NCBI GenBank assembly: GCA_964454025.1
Contig: CAYVRP010000013.1
Coordinates: 38,140-102,139, forward strand
DNA length: 64,000 bases
Source: JAFGBI01 sp964454025
GTDB taxonomy: Bacteria > Myxococcota_A > Polyangia > Polyangiales > Polyangiaceae
Direction of reading: 5' to 3'
The position numbers were made by a program, and so were the translations under genes. The notes under the pieces are model-generated. The model did not search any database. It worked only from the letters and a program-made list of their open reading frames with translations, and was not told the origin of the DNA. Every line of letters starts with the position of its first letter. Position 1 is the first letter of the stretch. Below are positions 45,185-53,797 of this stretch, piece after piece.

Positions 45185-45942
45185 CGTCCGGCGACCTGCA
45201 GCAGCCCGGCGACGGCCTCGAGCGCGCCGGGGCCGATCCCGTGTCCGCCGGGGAAGGTGCCCCAGGTGAGGTCGAGGCCGGCGCTCCGGAGCTCGTCCCG
45301 AAGTCGTTCGGCGCCCTGGTACGGCAGGATCGGGTCGGCGGTCCCGTGCGCCTGGACCACCCGCAGGCCGCGGCGAAGGCGCATGCCCGCGCGCCAGGCC
45401 TCGCGGGCGAAGAGCATCCCGCTCAGGATGACGAGGCCCCCGAGCGGCAGCGCGGCGCGGAACGCGACGTCCGCCGAGAGGATGGCGCCCTGGGAGAAGC
45501 CGCCGACGACCAGGCTCCCGTCTCCGATTCGATAGCGCTCGCGCAGCGCCTCGAGCGCGCGGGCGAGGGCGGCGCGGGCGTCGGCGAGCCCCGGGGGATC
45601 GCTCGCGCAGAGCTCGTCGAGGTGACCGCTCGCCACCGCCGCGTCGAGGTGCGCGAGGTCCACCGGCCACCACGCGCGCGCGTCGGGGCCGAGCATCGGC
45701 ACCGGCAACGGCGCCGCGGGGAAGACGAAGCGGGTCTGCGCGGGCGCGTCGAGCGAGAAGGCGAGATCCACGAGGTCGGTCGCGGGGGCGCCGAAGCCGT
45801 GACAGAGCACCACGGTGAGGGCCGGTCGCGGGGGGCTCGCCGCGGCGCATGGGGGGCGCGCCGCGTTGGGCGCGCCGGTGGTCGTCTCCACGATCACGGC
45901 GGTGAGATCGCCGAGCTGCTCCTCGCGGACGGTGGGGCTCAT
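45181..45942 (-). CDS. Alpha/beta hydrolase, phospholipase/carboxylesterase type
   Basis: An esterase of the Abhydrolase_2 group (253 residues). Nucleophile S150 in GGFSQGA, aspartate near 208 in HGTADPILPYQGA, and histidine near 239 in FPGGHGIG complete the triad; HGFGAPATDLVDLA near 48-62 forms the oxyanion part. No signal peptide, so cytoplasmic. I chose ATG 45942 (MSPTVREEQLGDL); the longer frame to 46089 has random composition. The stop overlaps the TetR gene stop in CTAG, so the two genes converge with no spacer. Confidence 0.9.
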   Translation of the reverse strand: MSPTVREEQLGDLTAVIVETTTGAPNAARPPCAAASPPRPALTVVLCHGFGAPATDLVDLAFSLDAPAQTRFVFPAAPLPVPMLGPDARAWWPVDLAHLDAAVASGHLDELCASDPPGLADARAALARALEALRERYRIGDGSLVVGGFSQGAILSADVAFRAALPLGGLVILSGMLFAREAWRAGMRLRRGLRVVQAHGTADPILPYQGAERLRDELRSAGLDLTWGTFPGGHGIGPGALEAVAGLLQVAGR

Positions 45943-46070
45943 CGGGCCGGCCGTTGATCGGCCGCGGAGCGGCGTCAAGTGCGCGGCCAGGGGCTCGCGC
46001 CTGGCGGCGTGGTGCGCCGCGGCGCTATGCTGCGCGCGGCTCGCCCCGAGGGCGACGTCCGGGAGAGAGC

Positions 46071-46796
46071 ATGCAGAGCTTCTGGTCACCGAGGTCGGAC
46101 GCTGCGCGCGGGAACGGCGCGGCCCGCATCGCCGGCGCCGCGGGCGCGGCGGCGGCGGCGTACGTCTGGCGGCGCCCGGCGGTCGTGGCCCGCCGGGCGC
46201 GCGGGGTGCTCGCGGCGCGGGTCGGGGTGCCCCTCGACGCCGTCCGGTGGCTGGTCGGCGCGCTGCTCGACGGTCGGGGGCTCAAGGGGGTCGAGCTCGC
46301 TGCCGTGCCGCCGGGGCTCCGCGTCAGCGCCGAGCTCACGCTGCTCGGCAACGACGTGCGGGCGGCCGCCGTGGTCTACCTCGAGGGCGTCACCGGCGCG
46401 CCCGAGTCCATGCTGCTCACCCTGAGGCTCGCGGACGTGACCCTCGAGCTGCTGCGCGCCGCGCCGGACTCCCCGCTGGCGACGCTGCTCCGCTCGGGCG
46501 CGCTCGATCTGGGGCGGCCGGGCGATCTGGTGGCGTTCATGCCGCGCCGCCCCGACTTCGTCGTCGAGGCGCGCGACGACCGGATCGTGATCGATCTGTG
46601 GCGGCTGCCGGGGCTGCCCGCCGTCTGGCGCCGGCGCCTCTTGCCCGCGCTGACCGCCCTGGTTTCCGTCGCCGGCGTCAAGACCGACTGGGAGCACGTT
46701 GACGTGCTGCTCCACCCGTTCCCGCGCGGGGTCGGGACCGGCCTGCTCGACGCCGCGCGGCGCCTCCGCGTGAGCGCGGAGGGGGTCGCGGCCTAG
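46071..46796 (+). CDS. Protein of unknown function with N-terminal hydrophobic segment
   Basis: A 241-residue protein. Residues about 15-32 are an Ala-rich hydrophobic segment (RIAGAAGAAAAAYVW) that could be a signal or anchor; it is followed by basic arginines, so orientation is uncertain. The rest alternates strands and helices (LRVSAELTLLGNDVRAAAVVYLEG, VSVAGVKTDWEHVDVLLHPFPRG). It resembles LmeA-like/DUF2993-type lipid-binding folds in length only; I do not assign it. The ATG at 46071 has GGGAGAGAGC upstream. Its stop overlaps the next gene's stop in CTAG (46793-46796). Confidence 0.75.
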   Translation: MQSFWSPRSDAARGNGAARIAGAAGAAAAAYVWRRPAVVARRARGVLAARVGVPLDAVRWLVGALLDGRGLKGVELAAVPPGLRVSAELTLLGNDVRAAAVVYLEGVTGAPESMLLTLRLADVTLELLRAAPDSPLATLLRSGALDLGRPGDLVAFMPRRPDFVVEARDDRIVIDLWRLPGLPAVWRRRLLPALTALVSVAGVKTDWEHVDVLLHPFPRGVGTGLLDAARRLRVSAEGVAA

Positions 46797-48586
46797 CCCG
46801 CCGAGGTCGAGGGCGTCGTCGCGGAACCGGGCGGGGCCAGCGCGGCCGGTGGCGGGGCGGGCCGGGGTTCGGGCTTGCCGTCCCACCAGGCGCGGAGCCG
46901 CTCCAGGGAGAACGGGCGCGAGTAGACCCAGAGCATGATGAGGCAGAGGAGGCCGAACAGGTAGGTCTGAGCGACGTACTTGTCGTCCACGAAGTAGTAG
47001 TGGTCGAGCAGCATCTGGCTCGCCGCGCTGGTGGCCAGGTACGCGGGGGCGAATTTCGGGCGCACCCGCGCGATCGCCGCCCCCAACATGAACATCGAGT
47101 AGTAGTAGCAGGTGAGGTTGGTGAGCGAAACCGTGAGCGGCAAGCCGAGGGCCAGCGCCACCCAGAGGTGCTTGGTGCGGCGCAGCGCCCACGCCGTCCA
47201 GAGGAAGATGCCGCCGACGATCAGCCACCGCCAGAACTGGCGCTGCTGGAAGCGCTCGACGCGGCCGAGCTTCCAGCCCGCGAACGGGTCGTCGAGGTTG
47301 TCGTCGCGCGTGAAGCGCATGCGGCCCTTCCACGTGTGGGTGAGCACGGACTCGAGCCCCATGTGGTTGGTGAGCGGCGTCGTGTTGTGGGTCTGCAGGG
47401 TGTGCGCATAGAACTCCTTCCACGACTCCGCGCCGGTGGTGATGACGCTCGCCGGCAGCAGCAGCCCCGCGGCGACGATGCAGCCGCCGAGGAGCCGCCG
47501 ATGGTCACGGTGGAGCCAGGTCTTGAGATCCAGGAGCCGCACCTCGTCCGCGTGGTGCCGGAAGCGCCGGAGGGCATGGAAGACGATGACGAGCCCCCAA
47601 CCCGCGAACAGGATCATGGGGAAGACGCGCAGCAGGGAGGACCAGGTGAGCGCGGCGCCGGCGAGGACGAACATCCGCTTCTTGGCCAGGCAGAGCGCTG
47701 CGACCAGAAGGAAGATCCAGTCCATGCGCATGAAGGCGCCGCCGGTCCAGTAGAAGTTGGCGGGCGCGTTGACCCCCCAGAAGACGGTGGCGATCATCGT
47801 CGTCCGCCAGCCGAAGGCCCAGCGGATGAGCAGCACCGCCCCGAGCTGGAAGAGGATGTCCAGGCCCGCGAGGGTCTTGAAGAAGGTGTCGTTGGCGGGA
47901 CCGAGGTTGGCGAAGAGCTTGCCGGTCATGGTCCAGACCGGCGGCGGGTTGTAGCCGTGGTCCTTCCACATGTTCTCCCAGTAGGTTCCGGCGGCGCTCC
48001 GGTAGAACCAATCCACGTCCGCGCGGAACGCCTTCCAGCGCTCCGGGGTGAAGTGCTTCTTGCACTCGCCGGGGTCGGAGACGACGTAGGTGTCCTCGAT
48101 CGGCCGGATGAGGTTGACCCGGAGATCGCGCAGATCGCGCTTGCGGACCGCCTCGCCGCGGCCGTTCTCGATCTCGGCGATGGCCGAGCACTCGTACAGG
48201 CGGGTGTAACCGACCTCGCGGGAGAACTTGGAGCCGAGGTAGTAGTGGAAGAATTCGTGGCGGTGGTAGTAGTCGGAGTAGCGGGTGTTGGGGTTGCCGA
48301 AGTCGTAGTAGGCGGCGAACCCGATCACCGTGAGCAGGAGCCCGATGCGCTGCTTCCAGCGTTCGGCCAGCCGCTCGCCCGTGTAGCGCATGCGCCACTC
48401 GGTGATCAGCAGCAGCGCGGTGAGCAGCGGCAGCCCGTAGCGGACGGGGCGCAGGACGTAGGACTCGAACGTCTCCTTTCTGAACAGCTCGCTCTGCCAG
48501 AAGAAGGGCTTGGCGGGGTCGAAGAAGGAGTCGAAGGCGGCCAGGGCGTGGGTGGCCAGCGAAGTCGCCAGGAAGCCGAGTTCCAT
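46793..48586 (-). CDS. Multi-pass membrane protein, GT-C/GT87-like fold candidate
   Basis: A 597-residue integral membrane protein with about nine or ten hydrophobic segments (for example LLTALLLITEW, IGLLLTVIGFAAYY, IFLLVAALCLAKKRMFVLAGAAL, LVIVFHALRRF, LGLPLTVSLTNLTCYYYSMFMLG, YLFGLLCLIMLWVYS), with two large extracytoplasmic loops. The topology, with Asp/Arg pairs near the first loop (YDFGNPNTRYSDYYH), is like GT-C glycosyltransferases that use lipid-linked sugars, but no signature is certain. The gene is convergent with the previous one through CTAG and divergent in layout from the lipoprotein at 48757, 171 bases upstream. Confidence 0.78.
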   Translation of the reverse strand: MELGFLATSLATHALAAFDSFFDPAKPFFWQSELFRKETFESYVLRPVRYGLPLLTALLLITEWRMRYTGERLAERWKQRIGLLLTVIGFAAYYDFGNPNTRYSDYYHRHEFFHYYLGSKFSREVGYTRLYECSAIAEIENGRGEAVRKRDLRDLRVNLIRPIEDTYVVSDPGECKKHFTPERWKAFRADVDWFYRSAAGTYWENMWKDHGYNPPPVWTMTGKLFANLGPANDTFFKTLAGLDILFQLGAVLLIRWAFGWRTTMIATVFWGVNAPANFYWTGGAFMRMDWIFLLVAALCLAKKRMFVLAGAALTWSSLLRVFPMILFAGWGLVIVFHALRRFRHHADEVRLLDLKTWLHRDHRRLLGGCIVAAGLLLPASVITTGAESWKEFYAHTLQTHNTTPLTNHMGLESVLTHTWKGRMRFTRDDNLDDPFAGWKLGRVERFQQRQFWRWLIVGGIFLWTAWALRRTKHLWVALALGLPLTVSLTNLTCYYYSMFMLGAAIARVRPKFAPAYLATSAASQMLLDHYYFVDDKYVAQTYLFGLLCLIMLWVYSRPFSLERLRAWWDGKPEPRPAPPPAALAPPGSATTPSTSAG

Positions 48587-48715
48587 GGGGTCAGTCCTCG
48601 GGCAGCGAGGCTAATCGAGCCGGGCGAGCTTGAGGAGCCTCGAGCAGCCTTTTCGAGCCGCGCGCCCGCGCCCGCAGCGGAGCGCGACGGCCGGAGGGCC
48701 GAGGCGGCCTGGCCC

Positions 48716-48793
48716 GCCTCCTCGTCCTCGATCCGCGCGGCGACGGCCGCGGCAGCCTAGTCGGCCTCCTCGTCCTCGATCCGCTCGGCGACG
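48716..48793 (-). repeat. 48-base tandem duplication around a stop codon
   Basis: Two 30-base copies (48716-48745 and 48764-48793) are 48 bases apart and differ at one base. The copy nearer 48793 codes for the C-terminus of the lipoprotein gene; the other lies after its stop and would read the same residues in frame (ARIEDEEA) if the stop (48757-48759) were absent. It looks like a small in-frame duplication. Confidence 0.7.
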
Positions 48794-49296
48794 ATGGAGT
48801 ACGCGATCGCGCAGGGAAGGACCGCGATGCCCCCGTCGTCGCCGACCTGGCCGCTGCAGTCGGAGCTGGGGGTGGCCGCGAAGGCGTACTCGAGCGTCCC
48901 GTCGAAGCCAGCCACGTCCTCGCCGATGCCGTGCAGCTCCCCCTCGGCCCGGTCCTCACGGCGCACGGTGCAGCCCGGGTGGGGCGCCTGGGCAGGCTCG
49001 AGCTCGACGGCGACCGCCGTCGCGAAGGCGAAGCGCCGAGTGGCGCGCTCGAGCTCGCCGGTGATCACCTCGCGCCCGTTCACCCAGAACAGCTCGTCGC
49101 CCTGGCGCGAGAGGCGGATCTCGAACTCCCAGGGGTCGGCGGCCGCCAGCGCCCCGTCGCCACAGCTCGACTCGCGCAGCCGGCCGCTGACGGCGTAATC
49201 CCCGAGCAGCTCGCCCGGGACGTCCTCGCGCTCGGGTCCGAACTGGATGCAGCCGGACGCGACCAGCAGCGGCAGGGCCAGCACCTCGACTCGCAT
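48757..49296 (-). CDS. Lipoprotein of unknown function
   Basis: A 179-residue exported protein: MRVEVLALPLLVASGC gives a good lipobox (VASGC). The mature part is small, with two CXXC-free cysteine pairs spread over the sequence and an acidic C-terminus (ERIEDEEAD). It has a beta-rich look with repeated charged strands (EFEIRLSRQGDELFWVNGREVITG). No family recognised. The last codons sit in a 48-base tandem duplication (see repeat). The ATG at 49296 is fixed by the signal peptide. Confidence 0.8.
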   Translation of the reverse strand: MRVEVLALPLLVASGCIQFGPEREDVPGELLGDYAVSGRLRESSCGDGALAAADPWEFEIRLSRQGDELFWVNGREVITGELERATRRFAFATAVAVELEPAQAPHPGCTVRREDRAEGELHGIGEDVAGFDGTLEYAFAATPSSDCSGQVGDDGGIAVLPCAIAYSIVAERIEDEEAD

Positions 49297-49402
49297 GGGA
49301 GACGACTAGCGCCACCGGAGCCGCGCGGGCAACATCGCCGCCACCGCGCCGGTCCAGGCGCGGCCCGCCGGCCCTCGCCGCGGCGTGAGCGGGCGGGGTC
49401 CG

Positions 49403-49564
49403 TCAGCTCGCGGGCGCCTCGGCGGGCGCGGGACCCGCCTTGCGCAGCAGAGCCTGCTCGAGCCCGATGCGGAGGCGCTCGCGGCGCTTGAGGCGCTTGC
49501 CCTTGGCGGGCTTCGCGAGCCACTCGTGGCGTCGCCGCACGTTCCAGATCGCTCGGTTCGACAT
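49403..49564 (-). CDS. Small basic protein of unknown function
   Basis: A 53-residue protein, MSNRAIWNVRRRHEWLAKPAKGKRLKRRERLRIGLEQ..., with about 30% Arg+Lys in its first 45 residues and an Ala/Pro tail. The chosen ATG at 49564 lies after an AT-rich patch (ACATAGGGTGGCGCCAATTAGCCG), which could be its promoter. The frame reads further upstream to 49684 but that part is shadow-like. Basicity suggests nucleic-acid or ribosome contact. It may be a real small gene; support is moderate. Confidence 0.5.
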   Translation of the reverse strand: MSNRAIWNVRRRHEWLAKPAKGKRLKRRERLRIGLEQALLRKAGPAPAEAPAS

Positions 49565-49687
49565 AGGGTGGCGCCAATTAGCCGAAAGTGGGGCGCCGCG
49601 CAACCCGGAGCCAGGGGCTTGCCGGTCCCGGCGGCGGGGGACGCCCTCGGGCGGGTGGCGCCCCGCGACGCCGCGCCCCGCCACGCC

Positions 49688-50044
49688 TCAGTCCGCCCGG
49701 AGCGACCGGGCGGAGGATTTCTTCTCCGCGCAGCCCTCGCAGAGGGAGTAACCCCCCGAGGGGCGGCCGCAGGCCACGCAGCGCTTCTGGGCGCGGCGCT
49801 CGTAGTAGCGCTGCCGCATCTGCTCGGAGGAGCGGGCGGCGCACTGGTCGCAGAGCTGGTAGCCGCGGGAGGGCATCCCGCAGTGGATGCACAGGCCCAG
49901 CTCCCGGCGCTTGCGGCGGTACTCGCGGAAATACTCCAGGTGGTGGGCGCACTGCTTGTGCCCCGGGGCCGCGGGGCGGCCGCACTTGGTGCACTGACGG
50001 GTGGCGCGGCGTTTCGTCTTGGCACTGCTGGCGGTGGCTCGCAT
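49688..50044 (-). CDS. Small protein with three paired zinc-ribbon-like CxxC units
   Basis: A 118-residue basic, Cys-rich protein. After a basic N-terminus (MRATASSAKTKRRATRQ) there are three CxxC-linked units: CTKCGRPAAPGHKQC (about 18-32), CIHCGMPSRGYQLCDQC near 52-68, and CVACGRPSGGYSLCEGC near 88-104, joined by Tyr/Arg-rich helices (EYFREYRRKRRELGL, RQRYYERRAQKR). Each unit could hold one zinc ion. The pattern, CxxCG...CxxC with Arg-rich linkers repeating, is known from small phage- and actinobacterial-type proteins of unknown role; that comparison is from memory. The ATG at 50044 has GAGGAGAGGTC just upstream, an excellent ribosome-binding site. Nucleic-acid binding is likely. Confidence 0.8.
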   Translation of the reverse strand: MRATASSAKTKRRATRQCTKCGRPAAPGHKQCAHHLEYFREYRRKRRELGLCIHCGMPSRGYQLCDQCAARSSEQMRQRYYERRAQKRCVACGRPSGGYSLCEGCAEKKSSARSLRAD

Positions 50045-50328
50045 GACCTCTCCTCGTGACACCCCGCCACGTACCTGCCGTGACGGTCCATCCGGCGCCC
50101 GCTGCTGGTCCTCGATCCTCCTCGCGAGATGCTCGAGTCGCCGGTCGCCGCCGCTCTGCTGCCCCCCGGGGCACAGAGCGCAAATCTGACATCGCTTCCC
50201 TATACTCCCTATCTTCCGAGTGACAACCAAATTCCTTGGCGTTGGTGGCGCGCGCGACGGGCCCCGGGCAGTCGCGCGCGCGAGGGCGCTCTCGGCGCGA
50301 ACAGCCGGAATTCCCCCCGGGGTCCCGG

Positions 50329-50353
50329 AATGATCACGCGCGACGCGATCATT
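50329..50353. repeat. Inverted repeat AATGATC-N11-GATCATT
   Basis: Seven perfect base pairs with an 11-base loop that can extend by two further pairs after one mismatch. It sits in the gene-less 1.1-kb region about 285 bases upstream of the zinc-ribbon start. Could be an operator or a hairpin in an unrecognised RNA. Confidence 0.45.
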
Positions 50354-50582
50354 GCCTGTGTCACCGGGACGGCGATTGCACAAGGTCGGCGCCGGGGCGG
50401 GGGGCGCGAGCGAGCGCCCGCGCCAGCGGCAGCCTGCCCACGATTGTCGGGGACCTGAACGTTCTTGCCGCGGCGCACGGAGGCGCAGCAAAGTCCCTCG
50501 ATTCGCGGCGTGGCCGCCAGGGAGCGGGGGGCTCGCACGCCGGGGGAGGCGCCGGTGCGCACGAGGCGCCCCGGGGGCGAAA

Positions 50583-50674
50583 CTTCTCCCCGGCACCGGA
50601 GAATCTTCCCGCCCGCGTGCTCCATCGTGAGCATGGGGCAGTTCGTCTCCCCGGCACCAGGGAATCTTCGCGCC
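50583..50674. repeat. Two direct copies of a 31-base GC-rich motif, 61 bases apart
   Basis: Copy A (50583-50613) and copy B (50644-50674) share 27 of 31 bases around the core CTCCCCGGCACC. On the reverse strand each reads as a near-hairpin (CCCTG/CGGGG or TCTCC/GGAGA). A weaker third copy may lie at about 50309-50340. They are not tandem and do not resemble a CRISPR. Confidence 0.45.
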
Positions 50675-51140
50675 GATCTGGAGCGACGCGGCGAGGGCGG
50701 CGCCCCGCGTGGGTCGCGGGCACGACACGGCGTGTGGTCGGGGGCGTCCGGTCATGGCCCCCGAGCGCTTCGGACCGGCGGCGAGCCGCGTCGCCGGGAC
50801 GTTCGACGCCGGACCCGCAGCGAGCGACCTCGACCGATGCGGGTGCGCCGCCAGATCTCCGGAGCTCCCGGGTCACGGCTGCGCGCGGTCGTCGCTCTGC
50901 CGTGGCGCGGCGAACCGCAGCCCTGGGGACAACGCTGGAGGCGCGCTGCGGTCGGCTCGTCTCGGCGGACGCCGGGCGGCGCCGGTCGTGTCGCGACGCG
51001 GTCGAACGCGGCCAGGCCCCGTTCTGCGCGCGGCTCGTCCCTGACGAGGGCGCGCGGGTGCGGAAGGCCGCGGGTAGGGGTGAGGACCGGTGGGGCGCCG
51101 CGGCGTCCTGGTCGCGCGCGGGCCGGTCCGCTCCCGGCCA

Positions 51141-51920
51141 TCACCCGGCCGGCACCCACGACCCGACCGCGCTGCACTCCACCAGGCCCATCCACTGCCG
51201 CGCGAGCTCGCTCGCGAACACCGGGTCCTCGACGAGCACGCCGACCTCGATGTTCCGCTCCTGTCCGCGCTGGGTGAAGTTGGCGCTGGAGACGACCGCG
51301 CGTAGCCCGTCCACGGTGACGCACTTCGCGTGCAGGCTCGACCAGGGCGGCCCCGGCGTGAGGCAGCGGCGGTCGTAGTGGAGGCGCGGGAAGGGCGGCC
51401 CGAAGGGCCAGTTGTGGAGGGTGAACTCGCCGAGGTGCTCGGCGACGTATGCGTCCGGGTCGGCCAGGTGTCGATCGGTCTGCGGCACGTCGACGAAGAA
51501 GGTCGCCTCGACGGCGTGCTCGCGCATCACGGCATGCAGCGGCGCGAGCACGTCGCGGGCGTGGTCGAAGCTGTAGCCGGCGAGGATGACGTGCTCGCGG
51601 GCGTGCTCGAAGAGGGAGCGGAGGACCACGGCCGTGTCGCGGGCGGTGGCGGCGGGGCCCTCGGGGCCCGTCCAGACGAGCTCGGGCGCCGGCCTGCGGG
51701 CGGCGCGCTCCGCCAGGACTACGTCGAGGATGGCGAGGCAGGCGGGGAGCTGGTGGCCGGCCAGGGCCTGATCCAGGGCCTCGAGCTGGTTCTTGACGCC
51801 GAAGGCCGTGAGCGCTGCCCGGTCGACGGGCGTCGGGAGGGCGCCGGTGGCGAAGCCCGAGCGGAGCCGCTCGAGGGTCGAGGTCGCGACGGCGGCGAGG
51901 TTGCCGCGCGGCGCGCTCAC
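51141..51920 (-). CDS. drmC: DISARM protein DrmC (phospholipase D-like)
   Basis: DrmC is the PLD-fold member of DISARM anti-phage systems; its exact role in defence is unsettled and it is dispensable in some systems. The 259-residue product has one HKD-type motif, S-L-H-A-K-C-V-T-V-D near residue 195, followed by VVSSANFTQRGQERNIEVGVLV, the usual PLD C-terminal strand pattern; the N-terminal half has the layout SFDHARDVLAPLHAV and FVDVPQTDRHLADPD. A GTG start at 51920 overlaps the drmB stop by four bases (GTGA), so the two genes are coupled. The longer frame to 53450 is a shadow of drmB. It is the last gene of the leftward unit. Confidence 0.92.
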   Translation of the reverse strand: MSAPRGNLAAVATSTLERLRSGFATGALPTPVDRAALTAFGVKNQLEALDQALAGHQLPACLAILDVVLAERAARRPAPELVWTGPEGPAATARDTAVVLRSLFEHAREHVILAGYSFDHARDVLAPLHAVMREHAVEATFFVDVPQTDRHLADPDAYVAEHLGEFTLHNWPFGPPFPRLHYDRRCLTPGPPWSSLHAKCVTVDGLRAVVSSANFTQRGQERNIEVGVLVEDPVFASELARQWMGLVECSAVGSWVPAG

Positions 51921-53797
51921 GGCCGCTCCCCGAAGTAGGCGAGCGCCGGCGGATTGCCGATGGTGGGGACGACCAGCGCGCGGTCGAGGTAGCGGTTGAA
52001 GCGCTCGCAGGAGCACTCCGCGATGTAGAGGCAGCCGTGGCAGGCGGCGCCCTCGGCGTGGCGGTCGCTCGGATCCGAGGCGGGGGCGGGGGCGGCGCAG
52101 ACGGGATCGTTCGAGCAGAGGCGGCCGAGCTCCCAGGCCTCGCGCAGGTGGTGCGCGAGCCGCCGCCCCTCCTCGACCAGGCCGCCCAGCGTGCCCTCGC
52201 TCCCGGTGGTGCCGGTGCTGAGCAGGATGGCGGCCATCTGCGGCACTTCCGCCGGGTCCTGGCTGCAGTAGATCCGCTCGCGGATCGCGCTCGCCGAGTA
52301 GCCGCACTCGAGGCTGATCGCCGTCAGCAGCAGGTGCGAGAGGGAGTGCAAGAGGTAGAAGCGGATCCCGAGGTACTCGCCGCCGCGCTCGGCGGCGGCC
52401 AGGGCGCGCTCGAGCTGCTGCGAGCGCGCCTGGACCTCGGGGCGCGCCTCCCAGTCCGCGAGCCGGGCCGGGTCGAGCTCGACGAAGATCCCCTCGCCGC
52501 GGATCTCGGCGGCCGGGAGCCACTTCTCGTTGCCGGTGGGCAGGGTGAGCACGGCGGGCTTCACCCGTCGCCCCTCGAACTCGTACTCGCCCTGGAGGTT
52601 CGCGCTCACCGAGTCGAAGCGGCTGAAGCTGACCTGCACCCGCACCTCGCGGAGCTCCGGGACGACCACCAGCCCGCCGATCCCGGGCGGGAGCTTGGCC
52701 CTCTTCGGCGGGACCCGGTAGGCGGCGAAGAGCGCGGCCGGGTCCGGCTGCACCCCGGCCTTCTCGAGCGGCGCCGCCACCAGCCGCTCGAACTCCGCCG
52801 TCCGCAGCCGGCCGGGCGCCTCGGCGGTGGCCCCGTCGCGCTCGGCCTGGATGGCGGCGACCACCGCGGCGGGCTCGAACCCCGCGATGGCGCTGGCCAC
52901 CAGCTCCTGGAGCTTGGCCAGCAGCGTGAGCTCCGCCACGCTCGACACCCTCTGCACGGCCTTCCACACGTCGGGCTCCCGCAGCCGTTGGCGGAGCGGG
53001 TCGGGCTGGGGCGGGGGCAGCCGCAGGGCGCTCACGATCTGCCCGAAGTAGGCGTGCGACGCGGTGCGCACGAGCAGCTCCGACTCGATCCCGCAGGGCT
53101 CGCGGGTCGCCTTGCCGCCGAGCCAGGGGCGGTCGCCCGAGCAGGGGTACTTCGCGCCCCGCGCGCGGCTGAGCGGCTGGCTCGCCCCGCAGGTCTTGCA
53201 CTCGACCCGGATCTGGGAGATGTCGCCGATGGAGGGCTCGAACAGGTAGAGCTCGGGGCGGTCGCACTCGCCGCCCTCGCGCTCGTGGTGCGTGAAGTGG
53301 ATCCAGGGGAAGTCCCCGAGGTGCCCGCGCTGGCAGGCGGACACGAAGCGCACCGGCACCGCCCGCGAGGTCTTGCCCCGGCTGCACTCGTGCCGGTACC
53401 TCCCGCCCTTGAGCTCGAAGGCGTCCGACGCGCGCGCCAGCCGGCGGCATTGCTGGCAGACGAACCAGCGCGGAAACTCCAGCACCCGGACGCCGACGCT
53501 CGGGTGCGGGTCGCGCGGATCCCCCTCGGGGGGCCGCCGGAAGTAGCCCTCCGGGGCGAGGTCGAGGTCGGGATCGAGCTTCTTCAGCTTGGGAACGAGC
53601 GAGCGCCGGAGCCGCTCGTCGTCGAGCGCGATGAACCCCTCCCGCCCGAACCCCCAGTGCTCCAGTCCCCCGATGACCACGGCCCGGTCCACGAGATCGA
53701 CCATGGCGCCGGGCCCGAAGGTGGTGACGAGCTGGCTCTGGCGGAGCTGCCCCTCGGGCTGCACGACCTTGCCGGCTGGCTTCTTCTTGGCGGCCAT
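51917..53797 (-). CDS. drmB: DISARM protein DrmB (DUF1998)
   Basis: DrmB carries DUF1998 and forms with DrmA the core DISARM complex that acts on incoming DNA. The 626-residue product starts MAAKKKPAGKVVQPEGQLRQS. Zinc-binding cysteine clusters appear in order: CQQCRRLARASDAFELKGG with a later RHECS, CKTCGASQPL, and YPCSGDRPW in the N-terminal third, and the DUF1998 signature CHGCLYIAECSCERFNRYL near 584-603. The conserved LLHSLSHLLLTAISLECGYS near 475-495 is also typical. The ATG at 53797 overlaps the drmA stop by one base (TGATG). The frame that extends to 56554 is only antisense shadow of drmA. Confidence 0.95.
   Translation of the reverse strand: MAAKKKPAGKVVQPEGQLRQSQLVTTFGPGAMVDLVDRAVVIGGLEHWGFGREGFIALDDERLRRSLVPKLKKLDPDLDLAPEGYFRRPPEGDPRDPHPSVGVRVLEFPRWFVCQQCRRLARASDAFELKGGRYRHECSRGKTSRAVPVRFVSACQRGHLGDFPWIHFTHHEREGGECDRPELYLFEPSIGDISQIRVECKTCGASQPLSRARGAKYPCSGDRPWLGGKATREPCGIESELLVRTASHAYFGQIVSALRLPPPQPDPLRQRLREPDVWKAVQRVSSVAELTLLAKLQELVASAIAGFEPAAVVAAIQAERDGATAEAPGRLRTAEFERLVAAPLEKAGVQPDPAALFAAYRVPPKRAKLPPGIGGLVVVPELREVRVQVSFSRFDSVSANLQGEYEFEGRRVKPAVLTLPTGNEKWLPAAEIRGEGIFVELDPARLADWEARPEVQARSQQLERALAAAERGGEYLGIRFYLLHSLSHLLLTAISLECGYSASAIRERIYCSQDPAEVPQMAAILLSTGTTGSEGTLGGLVEEGRRLAHHLREAWELGRLCSNDPVCAAPAPASDPSDRHAEGAACHGCLYIAECSCERFNRYLDRALVVPTIGNPPALAYFGERP

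Larger units (their letters stand above)
50045..51140. other. 1.1-kb stretch with no convincing gene
   Basis: Open frames here have random Arg/Pro/Ala composition and no plausible starts. The part near 50175-50240 is AT-rich for this genome (CTATACTCCCTATCTTCC) and is probably the promoter zone of the zinc-ribbon protein. Further right are an inverted repeat and two copies of a 31-base motif (listed separately). It borders the DISARM island on its left. Confidence 0.6.

Noticed and set aside
50209..50634. 141-residue leftward gene in the gene-less region
   Set aside because: Carries the repeats in a changing frame and has no family features; repeats are not preserved in any one reading frame.
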